Counted from the first letter of the stretch, positions 26,488 through 35,985 are shown. The stretch: DNA of 64,000 bases from Flavobacterium tegetincola DSM 22377 (GCF_000425485.1 NZ_AUDN01000023.1:1-64000), one strand, 5' to 3'. Numbers and translations: made by a program. Notes: a model not told the origin generated them from the sequence alone.

Positions 26488-27630
26488 TTAATGATGATCA
26501 TGCTCTGCTACAGCCTGACCAATAAACAATGCAGACAACAACGTAAAAATATACGCTTGTAACGCTGCAACTAACATTTCCAATACCATCATGAACAATA
26601 CGAATGCTCCTGAAATTGGAGATACCGCTACGGTTTGGAAAATAAAAATTAATGAAAATAAACTCAAGATGATGATGTGACCTGCTGTAATGTTAGCAAA
26701 TAAACGAATCATCAATGCGAAAGGCTTAGTCAACATTCCGATAATTTCAACAGGAATCATAATTGGCGCTAACCAAACAGGAACTCCTGGCGTATTAAAG
26801 ATGTGACCCCAATAGTCTTTGTTACCACTTAAAGTTGTTACTATAAATGTAATGAATGCCATTACAAATGTAAAGTAGATATTTCCTGTTAAGTTGGAAC
26901 TAAATGGAAAGAAAGGAACTAATCCAATCAAGTTATTGATCCAGATGAAGAAAAATATGGTTAATAAATACGGCATAAATTTCGCGTATTTTTTCTCACC
27001 AATGTTTGGTCTAGCAATGTCATCTCTTACAAATGTAATTAACGGCTCTAAAAATCCAGCAATCCCTTTAGGCGCTTTTGAATTTTTCTTATATGATCTA
27101 GCAACTGCCAAAAACAATAACAACATAATGATTGCCGACAAAAACATTGAAAAAACATTCTTTGTAATAGAAAAGTTCAAAGGTCTTGCGTCAAAGTTGA
27201 AAGCACCTTTTCCTTGCTCTTCTACTGTTAAAGCATCGTATTTATCTTTGTAAAAAATTACTTCGTTGTTACGAACAAATTGTTGTCCGTTAATTTCAGC
27301 AACATGATGTCCTGTATTATCATGGTGAAAATTTTCTGAAGAGAAAATCTCCAAACCACTATTCGTCCATAAAATTACTGGAAGATAAAAACTAATAGGA
27401 TGTCCGTCCCAATCTGCAACATGAAATTCATGTGAATCTCCAATGTGCGAATTGATCAATTGAGTCGCGTTAAATTCTTCTGTTTCATGAGCTGAATCAG
27501 CGTGTTGATCTGCAACAACTTCCGTAGCAACAACTGTACTATCTGCCGTAGTATTTGCAATTCCAACAAGTGGAAGGCAAGCTACGAAAGCGGCTAATAG
27601 GAATTGAAGTGATTTTTTTGACATTACCAT
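26488..27630 (-). CDS. atpB: ATP synthase F0 a subunit with periplasmic N-terminal extension
   Basis: 380 residues, about 130 longer than the Escherichia coli a subunit. A signal-like segment (about 5-25, LLAAFVACLPLVGIA) is followed by a His-rich polar region (about 30-150) and then the normal a-subunit membrane core from about 155, with the essential Arg in KPFALMIRLFANITAGH. The extended form is typical of Bacteroidota. The start could also be the ATG two codons later (27622-27624). First F0 gene of the operon. Confidence 0.93.
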   Translation of the reverse strand: MVMSKKSLQFLLAAFVACLPLVGIANTTADSTVVATEVVADQHADSAHETEEFNATQLINSHIGDSHEFHVADWDGHPISFYLPVILWTNSGLEIFSSENFHHDNTGHHVAEINGQQFVRNNEVIFYKDKYDALTVEEQGKGAFNFDARPLNFSITKNVFSMFLSAIIMLLLFLAVARSYKKNSKAPKGIAGFLEPLITFVRDDIARPNIGEKKYAKFMPYLLTIFFFIWINNLIGLVPFFPFSSNLTGNIYFTFVMAFITFIVTTLSGNKDYWGHIFNTPGVPVWLAPIMIPVEIIGMLTKPFALMIRLFANITAGHIIILSLFSLIFIFQTVAVSPISGAFVLFMMVLEMLVAALQAYIFTLLSALFIGQAVAEHDHH

Positions 27631-27670
27631 TATTAAAATGTGTATCTAATATTACTATTCAAAATTTTTG

Positions 27671-27678
27671 CAAAGGTA
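27671..27678 (-). promoter_or_regulatory. possible internal promoter of atpB
   Basis: TACCTTTG on the minus strand, 41 bases upstream of atpB, in the 135-base gap after the small membrane gene. A TTG lies only 13 bases further upstream, so the -33 match is poor. It would allow the ATP synthase genes to be transcribed apart from sprE. Confidence 0.4.
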
Positions 27679-27765
27679 CATATTTAATTTACAATTGAAA
27701 ATATATCAATTATTTTTTGCGAAATAAACTTTCCATGAACAATTCTTTAATGAATTCCCTCTTTA

Positions 27766-28149
27766 TCACTTATTTATCAATCTTACTGCAAAAATAGTTT
27801 CAAATAACAGGAACATAAAGTAAGGGATGAAGAATGCGGCAACATCTGGAACTCGACTTACAACGTCGGATTGGATCATCGGTATTAAAAAGATCACGCA
27901 CGCCATCATTTTAATCACACCCATCCCCATAAAAGTATAGCCTGCATATTCAGGAAAATTTTTATGAATGAAAAGCAATAGTAGGTATGCTAAAATTGTA
28001 ATAACGGTATGGAAAAGATAAATACTCCACGTTGAATAAAAGAAAGGAGTTTCAGAAAACACTTGTAAAGTGATAAAATACTGAAGTCCAAAAAGTACTA
28101 ATGCAAAGGGAAGAAAAAGTTTTATAAACTGTAAAAAGGGTGCTGTCAT
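27766..28149 (-). CDS. small four-helix membrane protein of the atp locus (AtpI position)
   Basis: 127 residues, four predicted membrane helices (about 8-28, 40-60, 70-92, 100-124). It holds the place of atpI in the operon and overlaps the stop of atpZ by 4 bases, so translation is coupled. I think it is the family called DUF6168, but that is from memory. Probably helps assemble the c ring or carries a linked ion-transport role; not shown. Confidence 0.6.
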   Translation of the reverse strand: MTAPFLQFIKLFLPFALVLFGLQYFITLQVFSETPFFYSTWSIYLFHTVITILAYLLLLFIHKNFPEYAGYTFMGMGVIKMMACVIFLIPMIQSDVVSRVPDVAAFFIPYFMFLLFETIFAVRLINK

Positions 28150-28370
28150 TCTTTATTTATGTTTTTTACTTGTCTGATTACGTTAAACAATGCAATAAAG
28201 ACGGATAATAATGATAATACAATGGTAAAAATGGACGAGTCTGTATACTTTTCATCCAACCAAATTCCTAAATATGTAAACGCAAAAATGATGATTCCCA
28301 TTTGAACAGGAATGTTCAAAAACACCACCCATTTACTAGGCGTGCTTTTTTCTGGCGGTTTATTTTCCAT
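28146..28370 (-). CDS. atpZ: AtpZ/AtpI family protein
   Basis: 74 residues, two membrane helices (about 14-36 and 44-68) with the family motif GIWLDEKYTDSSIFTIVLSL. AtpZ-type proteins associate with F1F0 ATP synthase and aid assembly or Mg2+/Ca2+ entry. It lies directly after the bactofilin gene and overlaps the next gene. Confidence 0.75.
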   Translation of the reverse strand: MENKPPEKSTPSKWVVFLNIPVQMGIIIFAFTYLGIWLDEKYTDSSIFTIVLSLLSVFIALFNVIRQVKNINKE

Positions 28371-28742
28371 TTAATCTTGTTTTTTAGATGTAGGTTGCAT
28401 GACGCATGAAGCACTAAAATCAGCACCTGGTTGTACCGACAATTTTCCGCACGTTACTTCGCCACTAATAGAGGCTTTTGATTTTACATTTAGGATTTCT
28501 TCCACCTTCAATATGCCATCAAAGTTGCCCTCAATATCTGCATTTTTGCAAATTACGTCTCCTTTAATACTTCCCGTTGGTCCGATGACAATTTTTCCAG
28601 ATGTGGTAAAATTTCCTTTTAACTGGCCGTCCAATCTGAAATCTGCTTCCGAAATAATATCCCCGTTGATTACGGTTCCTTCTACAATCCGATTGGTTTT
28701 TCCTAAAAGTTCGGTATAAGCTTTGGCTTTTTTATCGCTCAT
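28371..28742 (-). CDS. bactofilin (polymer-forming cytoskeletal protein)
   Basis: 123 residues from ATG 28740-28742, chosen because it starts one base after the sprE stop; an earlier ATG would run into sprE in another frame. Beta-helix repeats (VEGTVINGDIISEADFRLDG, GSIKGDVICKNADIEGNFDG) are the bactofilin domain. Such proteins polymerise without nucleotide and localise wall or envelope enzymes. C-terminal polar tail. Its position between sprE and the atp genes is conserved in flavobacteria to my knowledge. Confidence 0.85.
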   Translation of the reverse strand: MSDKKAKAYTELLGKTNRIVEGTVINGDIISEADFRLDGQLKGNFTTSGKIVIGPTGSIKGDVICKNADIEGNFDGILKVEEILNVKSKASISGEVTCGKLSVQPGADFSASCVMQPTSKKQD

Positions 28743-28743
28743 T

Positions 28744-31581
28744 TTATGGTTTTTTAGCTGGTTCACTAACCTCTTCAATAGATCCCGGAGGTCCAAATTT
28801 TTCGGAACTTCCTTCTGGAGTGCTTTCTTTTTTGCTAGCTGGCTTTAATTCTGCCTTAGTCTCATTTTGTACTTGAGTTTTAGCATCTGGTTGACCTTCC
28901 GTTTTCCCTTCCAATTTAGCCGTGGTTGTACCTTCTTGCTTCTGCTCGGTTTTAATTTCGGTTTTCACTACCTCTTGACTTTTTACATAGACGTCCAACG
29001 TTTTCTGAATTTGTATTACTTTATAGTTTTCAGAGGAAACAATAATTACCGGTTGCTTAATTTGAAAATCTTTATAATCTCTCAAAATAGTTGCAATGTC
29101 TTTTGCTTTTTCTTCAGTTGGAATTCCGTGCATGATCAGTAAAATCTCATCCATATAATAGTTGTCTATGGAATAAGAAAGTTTTTCGACCGTTCTTTCT
29201 GACGTAAATTTTTTAATTTTGTCTATCAAAGATTTGTTTTGGGTGCTAAGCGTATCAGCGACTTTATAGACTAATTTCCACGACGTAGCTTTCTCACTAT
29301 TCAATTTTAATTTTTGTAAATATGGAATATTTTTAGCCAACAGCGTTTCGGCAGTTTTGCCTTCTTGACTGTTTGGGTAATTTAAAGCCACAAAATTAAG
29401 TGCCGTTTTAAACTCTTCAACACCTTTTAATTTTCCAACAATCGTTGCTTTAAGCAATTCAAATTTAGATACAATTTCATCTCCAGTATACAAATCAATT
29501 GCTTCTTCTACTTCATTAAGTAAAGCGACATCAGTATTGATCTCATACTTTTTATACAACGATTCATATTTTGCTTCTGGCGTCTGACTCAATTGTTCGG
29601 CATTTAAACCGTCATTCGCTATAATTTGCGCATAACGCGAATCCGGATATTTGGATACAATTTGTTGCTTCATCGCCAACGCTTTTGCTGGATTAATGAT
29701 TTCATAAATTTTAAACAAATTATACATGGACGGCAAAATCAACCGCTCCTCCGGGTTGTTTTCCAAAAGTTTTTCAAGCTTAGCAGCCGCTAACTCATAT
29801 TCTTTAAATTTCTCCTTATAAATAACACCCAATTGATAATATGCAAAATTCCGGTCCTTAATTAACAAGTCGATAGCTGCTTTTTCAGTAGGCAATTGTT
29901 CAATATAAAAAGCCGTAGTATATGCCGGATTTTCCACCTGTTCACCGTCCACTAACTTCTCCTTGTCGGCAGCTAAAAGTTCGGTCTTCTCCTCTTTTAA
30001 ATTCTTAGTATCGTTGGATTGCGCATTTTGAGACCAACGCCAGTTGTCGTTTAAATTCCTTTTGCCCCACTTTTTTCGAAATTCATTTTTCCCGAAAGCA
30101 ACAGTGGATGGATTATAGAAATAAAAACTTTCATTGCTTTTAGGCCCAATTTCACGTGGAGGTCCGTTGGTGTTTTTCATTGCAGCACCCGGATTGTCTT
30201 CCGATAAAAGTGCTGAATTGGATTTAATTTCCGCAATTTCTTGTTGTCTTTTTAGCACTTCAGCAGCTTTCTTGTCACTGGCTTTTAAATCCGTAATGTA
30301 TTTTTCAAAATAAGCAGTTTGACCCGCCTTTGACATTTGCACTAAGTTTAAAATACTGTCGTTGGCTTGTGCAATTGCTTCGTATTTAATAACATCCTCT
30401 AGATTTTCACGTTTTTTCTTGATGGATTTATGTTCACGCGTTCGTGCATCTAAGACGGTGAGTGTACTGTCATAGTATTTTCCAGCCGTCGGATATTTGG
30501 CATCGTCAAAGTTCAGCGTTGCTAAATTTCTGTAATTCGAGGCTACTAAATATTGGTCTTGTCCTTGCGCTTTAAGCGACTTATTGTAAAATTTGGATGC
30601 TTCTTTATGATTGTCTTGCTTGTCATAAAAAAGTGCCATTTGATGGTTTAGATAATCTAAGAATGGTCGGTTTTCGCGATCTTCAAGCAAGTCGTTGAAT
30701 TTTTCTAAAAACGCAATGGTGTCTCCTTTTTTATAATCAAAAGCGCTCGCTTGTTGCAAATGTGCTTGAATAACGTAGCGTCTTGGCGATTTTCTTTTCA
30801 TGTCAATGACCGATTGAAAGGAAGCAAATGCACTGTCTTTCTGACCCATTCCATTCAATAACTGACCTGTAATAAATTGATAACGCGCTTTTTCCTCATC
30901 TAATTTAGTAAACTCCGTTGCCACTTTAAGCTTAACTAAAGCGCTGTCTTTTTCCTCCAAATTTAAAAATGCTTGTGCTAAAGTAGCATTGGCATCCGCA
31001 AAAATTTGATCTTTAAATTTGATTTCGCGCAGCAACTTTCGAAGATTGACTACAGCAATAGCGTCATTTTCCATACGCATATTGGTTTTTTCACGCCAAA
31101 TTTTAACTTCGTAAATCTTATCACTTTCAGGATATTTGTACAAAACGTAATTGAAAGCTTCTAGTGCTGGAACAAAACGTAAGTCATAATAACGTGCTTT
31201 TCCGAGCAAAAGGTGGGCTTCATCCATTTGCGAATTTACTTCTCTGCCGTCAATATTCATCGAGCGCCTTTGGATTGCTTTTGTAGCTTTTTCTTCGGCG
31301 CGTTCAAAATTTGCATTTTTTGTATTTTCACCAGGCAAGTTATTGTCTTTAGAAACCACCATCCGTTCTACCGGAAGCAATTGCCAAAAATCATCGTTGT
31401 ATTGCGATTTTAAATCTTCAATTCCCTTATCCAAGGCCAAATCTCCGTTATACAAAACATTGTACTGAGTGTTCAAAGCTTGGAATTTCCGATTTAAAAA
31501 CCGGTCCTTTTGGGTAGAACAAGCGATCAAAATTCCGAAGATTCCGAAGAGAAAAAGTGATTTAATTAGTTTGTTTTTCAA
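28744..31581 (-). CDS. sprE: gliding/type IX secretion TPR lipoprotein SprE (PorW)
   Basis: 945 residues: lipoprotein signal (IFGILIAC, Cys 21), then the family start FLNRKFQALNTQYNVLYNGDLALDKGI (about 28-54). TPR units run from about 95 to 400 and 570 to 680, and there is a low-complexity Glu/Lys/Gln-rich C-terminus (about 885-945). SprE/PorW connects the T9SS outer-membrane parts to the PorLM motor and is needed for gliding and secretion in Flavobacterium johnsoniae. First gene of the run that continues into bactofilin and ATP synthase. The C-terminal repeats vary within the family. Confidence 0.88.
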   Translation of the reverse strand: MKNKLIKSLFLFGIFGILIACSTQKDRFLNRKFQALNTQYNVLYNGDLALDKGIEDLKSQYNDDFWQLLPVERMVVSKDNNLPGENTKNANFERAEEKATKAIQRRSMNIDGREVNSQMDEAHLLLGKARYYDLRFVPALEAFNYVLYKYPESDKIYEVKIWREKTNMRMENDAIAVVNLRKLLREIKFKDQIFADANATLAQAFLNLEEKDSALVKLKVATEFTKLDEEKARYQFITGQLLNGMGQKDSAFASFQSVIDMKRKSPRRYVIQAHLQQASAFDYKKGDTIAFLEKFNDLLEDRENRPFLDYLNHQMALFYDKQDNHKEASKFYNKSLKAQGQDQYLVASNYRNLATLNFDDAKYPTAGKYYDSTLTVLDARTREHKSIKKKRENLEDVIKYEAIAQANDSILNLVQMSKAGQTAYFEKYITDLKASDKKAAEVLKRQQEIAEIKSNSALLSEDNPGAAMKNTNGPPREIGPKSNESFYFYNPSTVAFGKNEFRKKWGKRNLNDNWRWSQNAQSNDTKNLKEEKTELLAADKEKLVDGEQVENPAYTTAFYIEQLPTEKAAIDLLIKDRNFAYYQLGVIYKEKFKEYELAAAKLEKLLENNPEERLILPSMYNLFKIYEIINPAKALAMKQQIVSKYPDSRYAQIIANDGLNAEQLSQTPEAKYESLYKKYEINTDVALLNEVEEAIDLYTGDEIVSKFELLKATIVGKLKGVEEFKTALNFVALNYPNSQEGKTAETLLAKNIPYLQKLKLNSEKATSWKLVYKVADTLSTQNKSLIDKIKKFTSERTVEKLSYSIDNYYMDEILLIMHGIPTEEKAKDIATILRDYKDFQIKQPVIIVSSENYKVIQIQKTLDVYVKSQEVVKTEIKTEQKQEGTTTAKLEGKTEGQPDAKTQVQNETKAELKPASKKESTPEGSSEKFGPPGSIEEVSEPAKKP

Positions 31582-31899
31582 TGTAAAACGTTTTTATTCT
31601 TAACTTTTAAAAGTTCATTTTAGTATATCAACGGGTAAAAATACGTTTCTTTTTGTTATGTCGTAAAGATAGAAGCTGTTTTTTGAGAAAAGTAACTTCT
31701 GAATTCAAATTAAAAAACTAAAAATTGGCTAAAATTAGATCGTTTATAATTGAAAAAACCCACGGATGAAACCGTGGGCAATGGTATTTAAATCAAAAAA
31801 ACGTTATAGATTTCAGTTTGATACAATTGTACCAATAAAAAAGCTGACCATCAATTTTCTTGCTAAACTAGTACAATTCGCAGTACAAAAAATTGAAAT
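31582..31899. other. intergenic region between the ABC pair and sprE
   Basis: No gene seen. It holds a minus-strand TATCTTTA box (31664-31671) that may serve sprE with a leader of about 80 bases, and the terminator of the ABC operon. Confidence 0.4.
31752..31778 (-). terminator. terminator of the ABC exporter operon
   Basis: Seven-base G/C-rich stem CCCACGG (31759-31765) with CCGTGGG (31772-31778), followed on the minus strand by six T; 120 bases downstream of the ATPase gene. Confidence 0.85.
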
Positions 31900-32595
31900 T
31901 TAAACCGCAAAAAATTCTTCCAGTTCACGTAAAGTTTCTGCAGAAGTTTTAATGTCTTTTACCACTTCTCCCTTGTGCATGGCAACAATTCTATTTGAAA
32001 CTTCCACTGTATGTTGCAAATCGTGACTTGAAACCAAAACCGTAACATTGGGATCGTCTGCTAAGTCTTTAATGATTTTTTTTAGACGGAATTGCGTGGT
32101 CGGGTCCAAATTAGCAAACGGTTCATCTAAAATTACCACTTGAGGATTTCCAATTAAAGTGGCAATAATTCCTACTTTCTTCTGGTTTCCTTTGGATAAA
32201 TCGCGCAAATATTTTTTATTGTTCAAAATTTCGCCGTTGAAAAATTCGGTATGCTTTAGTAACAATACATCAATATCTGCTTTATTTTGACCTCTTAAAT
32301 CCCCGATGAAATAGAAATATTCTTCAGGAGTCAAATAGCCAATCAGGAAACTTTCATCAATAAAAGAAGCAGTAAAAGGCTTCCAATCTTCACTGGTGTT
32401 GACTTGAACGCCATTGTTTATAATTTCGCCCGAACTCGGCTGAATTAAATCTAACAGCAAACTGAAGAAGGTAGTTTTTCCAGCACCATTATTTCCTACT
32501 AATCCAAAACTTTCGCCTTTAGGAATTTCTAAATCATTAATTTTAAGTACGGTTGTTCCGTTATATGTTTTTGAAAGATTGTTAACTTTTATCAT
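31900..32595 (-). CDS. ABC transporter ATP-binding protein
   Basis: 231 residues: Walker A GNNGAGKTT (about 36-44), Q-loop, signature LSKGNQKKVGI in place of LSGGQ, Walker B VVILDEPFANLDP, H-loop SSHD. Single-domain ATPase of the type that pairs with a separate membrane subunit; partner is the DUF5687-like permease 18 bases upstream. Direction and substrate are unknown; probably export of a lipid, peptide or drug. Confidence 0.88.
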   Translation of the reverse strand: MIKVNNLSKTYNGTTVLKINDLEIPKGESFGLVGNNGAGKTTFFSLLLDLIQPSSGEIINNGVQVNTSEDWKPFTASFIDESFLIGYLTPEEYFYFIGDLRGQNKADIDVLLLKHTEFFNGEILNNKKYLRDLSKGNQKKVGIIATLIGNPQVVILDEPFANLDPTTQFRLKKIIKDLADDPNVTVLVSSHDLQHTVEVSNRIVAMHKGEVVKDIKTSAETLRELEEFFAV

Positions 32596-32613
32596 GGTTT
32601 GGTTTATTTTTGG

Positions 32614-34086
32614 TTATGCGCTTTTTTGTTTATACGAATCTAGAGCTGCGTATTTTTCGTTTTTGTAAATTTTGACAATCAAATCGAATGCTTTGTTTTT
32701 GAATGCCAATCCTAGAATTCCGGCAAGTGCTACGAATAGTAATCCTGCATTTGGACTTATCAAATAATGTCCAAGTGCATAAAATGCCATCGGTCCTCCT
32801 AATTGCGGAATCGAAATCAACATTGTTTTTATATTGAACGCTTTTTTATCACCAAAAGCCCCTTTTGTTGATGTCAAATCAATTGGTGTTTTCGTGTAAG
32901 CTCCACCTAAAAGTACTAAAAGAGAATTTACACCAATGTTATAAATAGCTCCTGCAAGAATCATCATGTAAATATGAATTCCAAAGTACAAATAGAATGA
33001 TGCGACTACTGCAGTAACCGCCGTTCCAATAACCATAAGCCACCATTTGGAATTTAAATAATCACGGTAAGAAATGTTTTGCGTCATCATTAATCCGTAA
33101 TACGAACTGTCCCAACTAGGAACAAATTGACCAAAAGTAATCAAGAAACCTCCTGAAACAAAGACTCCAGCAAACATGTGCATTGCAGGACTATTATACG
33201 CTTCAATTCCAGTTCCATAGAACAAAAGACCGTAAAATAAAAACATCACACTCATAAAAACAGTTGTTTTAGAACGCTTGTTTCTCTTGATTAATTTAAT
33301 GTCATTTTTTAGAAACGTTCCCATTACCCCGTATTGGTTTAACCAAGCATAGTTTTCTGTTTTAGCAATATCATGTTTTGAAGCCAATCCTGCATCAAGG
33401 TATAAATTGCTTTTGAAGTAATTGAAGGTAACGAAATACAAAATTACAAGTACAATTAATGGTACTGCAATCATCCATTTTATATCAAAAAAGGATTGGT
33501 AAAATGGCCCTGTGTAAAGCGTGACGTCAAAAATTTCATAATATTGCGAAGCTCCAAAAAGTGCCGTAATTGCAAGAAAAAGGATAAAAAGCTTGTCCTT
33601 ATTATTCAATAAAATATTTAGAAAATTATTGATATAAAGTAAAAATACAATAGAAAACAGCCATAAAATGACGCTTACCACATCGTATCCATTTAGTATT
33701 AAAACAATGGCAAACGGAAGAAATATAAATGCATGGAGTGTATTAAAAAACGACAAATAAGTTTTTCCAAGTGAGAAATTAACTATTGTAGCTGATTTAA
33801 TGGGCAAAGTCAGTAAAGGTCGAATGTTCATAACCGGCATTTTTTGCAACGCCAATCTGAAAACCAAGTCAAAAACAAAATAATAAATCAAGTATTTATT
33901 AATAATGACCAATGGATCCGGGAAACTATCTTTAAGACCATAGTAGGCCAAAACACCCAATCCCACGAACATTACAGCAAAATAAATAACTCCAAAACCC
34001 ATCAGGATTTTCAGTGCTAAATTTTTGGCAAAGGAAGCTGATCGGAAAAATGCTTTCCATTCGAGCATTAAAAATTTTTTAAACAT
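32614..34086 (-). CDS. ABC transporter permease, DUF5687-like
   Basis: 490 residues with about 12 membrane helices and a charged start (MFKKFLMLEWKAFFRSASFAKN). The family (DUF5687, by memory) is confined to Bacteroidota and found beside an ATPase gene, as here. The membrane half of the exporter. A 235-base gap separates it from the PadR-linked genes upstream on the same strand. Confidence 0.75.
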   Translation of the reverse strand: MFKKFLMLEWKAFFRSASFAKNLALKILMGFGVIYFAVMFVGLGVLAYYGLKDSFPDPLVIINKYLIYYFVFDLVFRLALQKMPVMNIRPLLTLPIKSATIVNFSLGKTYLSFFNTLHAFIFLPFAIVLILNGYDVVSVILWLFSIVFLLYINNFLNILLNNKDKLFILFLAITALFGASQYYEIFDVTLYTGPFYQSFFDIKWMIAVPLIVLVILYFVTFNYFKSNLYLDAGLASKHDIAKTENYAWLNQYGVMGTFLKNDIKLIKRNKRSKTTVFMSVMFLFYGLLFYGTGIEAYNSPAMHMFAGVFVSGGFLITFGQFVPSWDSSYYGLMMTQNISYRDYLNSKWWLMVIGTAVTAVVASFYLYFGIHIYMMILAGAIYNIGVNSLLVLLGGAYTKTPIDLTSTKGAFGDKKAFNIKTMLISIPQLGGPMAFYALGHYLISPNAGLLFVALAGILGLAFKNKAFDLIVKIYKNEKYAALDSYKQKSA

Positions 34087-34235
34087 AGTTTTGGTTTTAT
34101 GGTTACTCCATTGGTAACCGAAAAACGACTTTTGTTACAAACTATTTTAAAAATTGATATTTAGTTTAGGTTTCTATAAAGTATTGTTCGGCTTTTTTGG
34201 GAATAAGACTAGAACGATGTAGTAAAATCAATTTA

Positions 34236-34331
34236 CTAGAAAGCATCAACAAACACTGAAATAATGCTATTCACAAAATGTTGGTCCGTGAATTGGTCTA
34301 CTTCTTCGCTACTTATTTTCACTAATTCCAT
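34236..34331 (-). CDS. 31-residue ORF, possibly truncated third paralog
   Basis: It starts at ATG 34329-34331, overlapping the end of the 207-residue gene by 10 bases, and reads MELVKISSEEVDQFTDQHF then stops after VFVDAF. The start resembles in style the two genes upstream (N-terminal MxLxKExVExIN). It may be the stub of a third paralog or a small coupled gene. No membrane helix. Weak case. Confidence 0.3.
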   Translation of the reverse strand: MELVKISSEEVDQFTDQHFVNSIISVFVDAF

Positions 34332-34945
34332 AACGATTCATACTTTGATTTATATTCTTTTTTACTCTCAAAATAAAAAATATAATAGAAAAATGACAAT
34401 ACCATAAAAAAGCTAAAAACAGGAACCCACGTCCAAAGGCTTCCACTTCTTATAAATGGAAGAAAAACAAAAATATAGCTGAATAAAATTAAATTTGTAG
34501 CTGAAAGCAAGCCAATTAAGTCGCGAGATTTTGATTTTGAAGCAAAAGTCGTATACAGCAAAATTAATGTAATCGGACCAGGAAGAAGAATCGGAATTAA
34601 TTCTAAATTATATAAAAACTGATCACTTCCAACGTTGTTTACGACTAAAACGATGAATAAAACAAAAAAGAAATAAGCAATCAAAAACCGTTTGGAAAAT
34701 ATATTTCTAAATAAATTTCGGAAACCATTACTTAATTCTAATTTCTGGAAACTCAACTGCATTTGTTTCAAAAAGTCTTTTGAGTTATCCAGTAATAATG
34801 GAAAATTTGTTTCAAAATCTCCATCCATTTTTTCAAGTTCAGACGCAAAATGATCGATGATCTCAATTCGAATATCGATGTAATGAACTCCGTTTTTTAT
34901 TAATGTTGCATTAATAACTTCAATGTTTTCTTTGGTAAGTTTCAT
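34322..34945 (-). CDS. PadR-linked membrane protein (second paralog)
   Basis: 207 residues: cytoplasmic N-terminal region of about 85 residues (MKLTKENIEVINATLIKNG...IEIIDHFASELE), then four or five membrane helices (about 88-195). It is a clear paralog of the next gene upstream: both share the MxLxKExVExIN...RxEIIDHxAS pattern. Such proteins often sit behind PadR regulators in Bacteroidota; some carry the name DUF1700-like. Function unknown; perhaps a signal-responsive membrane partner of the regulator or exporter. Confidence 0.55.
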   Translation of the reverse strand: MKLTKENIEVINATLIKNGVHYIDIRIEIIDHFASELEKMDGDFETNFPLLLDNSKDFLKQMQLSFQKLELSNGFRNLFRNIFSKRFLIAYFFFVLFIVLVVNNVGSDQFLYNLELIPILLPGPITLILLYTTFASKSKSRDLIGLLSATNLILFSYIFVFLPFIRSGSLWTWVPVFSFFMVLSFFYYIFYFESKKEYKSKYESLWN

Positions 34946-34946
34946 A

Positions 34947-35564
34947 TTAAATTGATTTAATAAATTTGAAATGTGCTTTATAATTTTGATATAGAAAAAC
35001 AGAGCTTATTAGATTTGCAATCAGAAAAGTTAATGATAAAACAGTAGGTCTTGAGGTTAAAAAAAAGACAACGGTCCATAAAAAAACAAAATAAAAAGCA
35101 CGTTTAAATACATATTTATAGGTTGTAAATCCTTTTGAAAAAAATAGAATCAACCCAAATGCTGTGGCAATGAAAAACCAAATTCCGTAAACAATTCTAA
35201 AAGCATTGGTGTTCTGACTGTAAAAATCAATAACTTCTGAAAAATTATGATCTACAATGCCTCCAACGATCATAATTACAGCAAACGTGATCAGTTGCGG
35301 GATAAACAGCTGCTTCAATTTACCTAAAATAATTTTCGGAAAACGAGCTCTTGAACTCACCCATAAACTATCGGAAAGTTGAATTTGAGTTTCCCACTTT
35401 TTCAAAACAATTTTAATGGCATCATGAAAGGGAATTTCGCTATAGTTTTCTTCCACATCACTTGCAATATGATCGATAATTTCAAATCGCATATCGTCAA
35501 AAACTACTTCGTTTTTCACTAAAAATGAATTGATTAATTCTACTTGTTCTTTATCTAATTCCAT
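34947..35564 (-). CDS. PadR-linked membrane protein (first paralog)
   Basis: 205 residues, same plan as its downstream neighbour: N-terminal soluble part (MELDKEQVELINSFLVKN...FEIIDHIASDVEE), then four membrane helices (about 92-200). The two lie 1 base apart and this one starts 1 base after padR, so all three are translationally linked. Likely a tandem duplication. Function unknown. Confidence 0.55.
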   Translation of the reverse strand: MELDKEQVELINSFLVKNEVVFDDMRFEIIDHIASDVEENYSEIPFHDAIKIVLKKWETQIQLSDSLWVSSRARFPKIILGKLKQLFIPQLITFAVIMIVGGIVDHNFSEVIDFYSQNTNAFRIVYGIWFFIATAFGLILFFSKGFTTYKYVFKRAFYFVFLWTVVFFLTSRPTVLSLTFLIANLISSVFLYQNYKAHFKFIKSI

Positions 35565-35565
35565 A

Positions 35566-35901
35566 TCAATAACTCAATTTAGGATTCACAATAGATTGCA
35601 TATTTTTAATAAAATCTTCTAACTCTGCCAATCTGTTTACGGTTTCTGTCGTACCTTTTTCAGTCAGTTTGTAGTATTTCCTCAAACGATTATCTACTTT
35701 TTCCATCTCAACATCCAGTAAACCTTCGGCTTCCAGTTTATGCAAAGCGGGATATAATGCTCCTTCGGTGATGTTCAATTCGCCTTGGGTAATTTCCTTG
35801 ACTTTTTGCGTAATTTCATAGCCGTACATTCTGCCTTTTTCCTCGAGAAGCTTCATGATTATGGTGTTGAGACTTCCTTTATATAGTTGTGAATTTTTCA
35901 T
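35566..35901 (-). CDS. PadR-family transcriptional regulator
   Basis: 111 residues from ATG 35899-35901. An earlier ATG (35947-35949) lies inside the -7 box and cannot be the start. Winged helix: GSLNTIIMKLLEEKGRMYGYEITQKV (about 6-31), then TEGALYPALHKLEAEGLLDVE and the wing RLRKYYKLTEKG, ending in a helix for dimerisation. PadR repressors respond to small molecules, often toxic, and control exporters. Likely represses itself, the paralogs and perhaps the ABC pair. Confidence 0.85.
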   Translation of the reverse strand: MKNSQLYKGSLNTIIMKLLEEKGRMYGYEITQKVKEITQGELNITEGALYPALHKLEAEGLLDVEMEKVDNRLRKYYKLTEKGTTETVNRLAELEDFIKNMQSIVNPKLSY

Positions 35902-35942
35902 ATTGGTTGTTTTTGAAATCAAATTAATTTCATTTGCTTTTA

Positions 35943-35985
35943 CAAACATACATAAAATTCTTATACATTAGAAACTTATGTATAA
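35943..35985 (-). promoter_or_regulatory. padR promoter with PadR-type operator
   Basis: Minus-strand TATGTTTG (35943-35950) is a -7 box. Immediately upstream, covering the -15 to -35 area, is the inverted repeat TTATACAT (35961-35968) N9 ATGTATAA (35978-35985). PadR proteins bind ATGT/ACAT inverted repeats, so autoregulation is likely. The site also lies upstream of the plus-strand oxidoreductase and could affect it. Confidence 0.6.
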
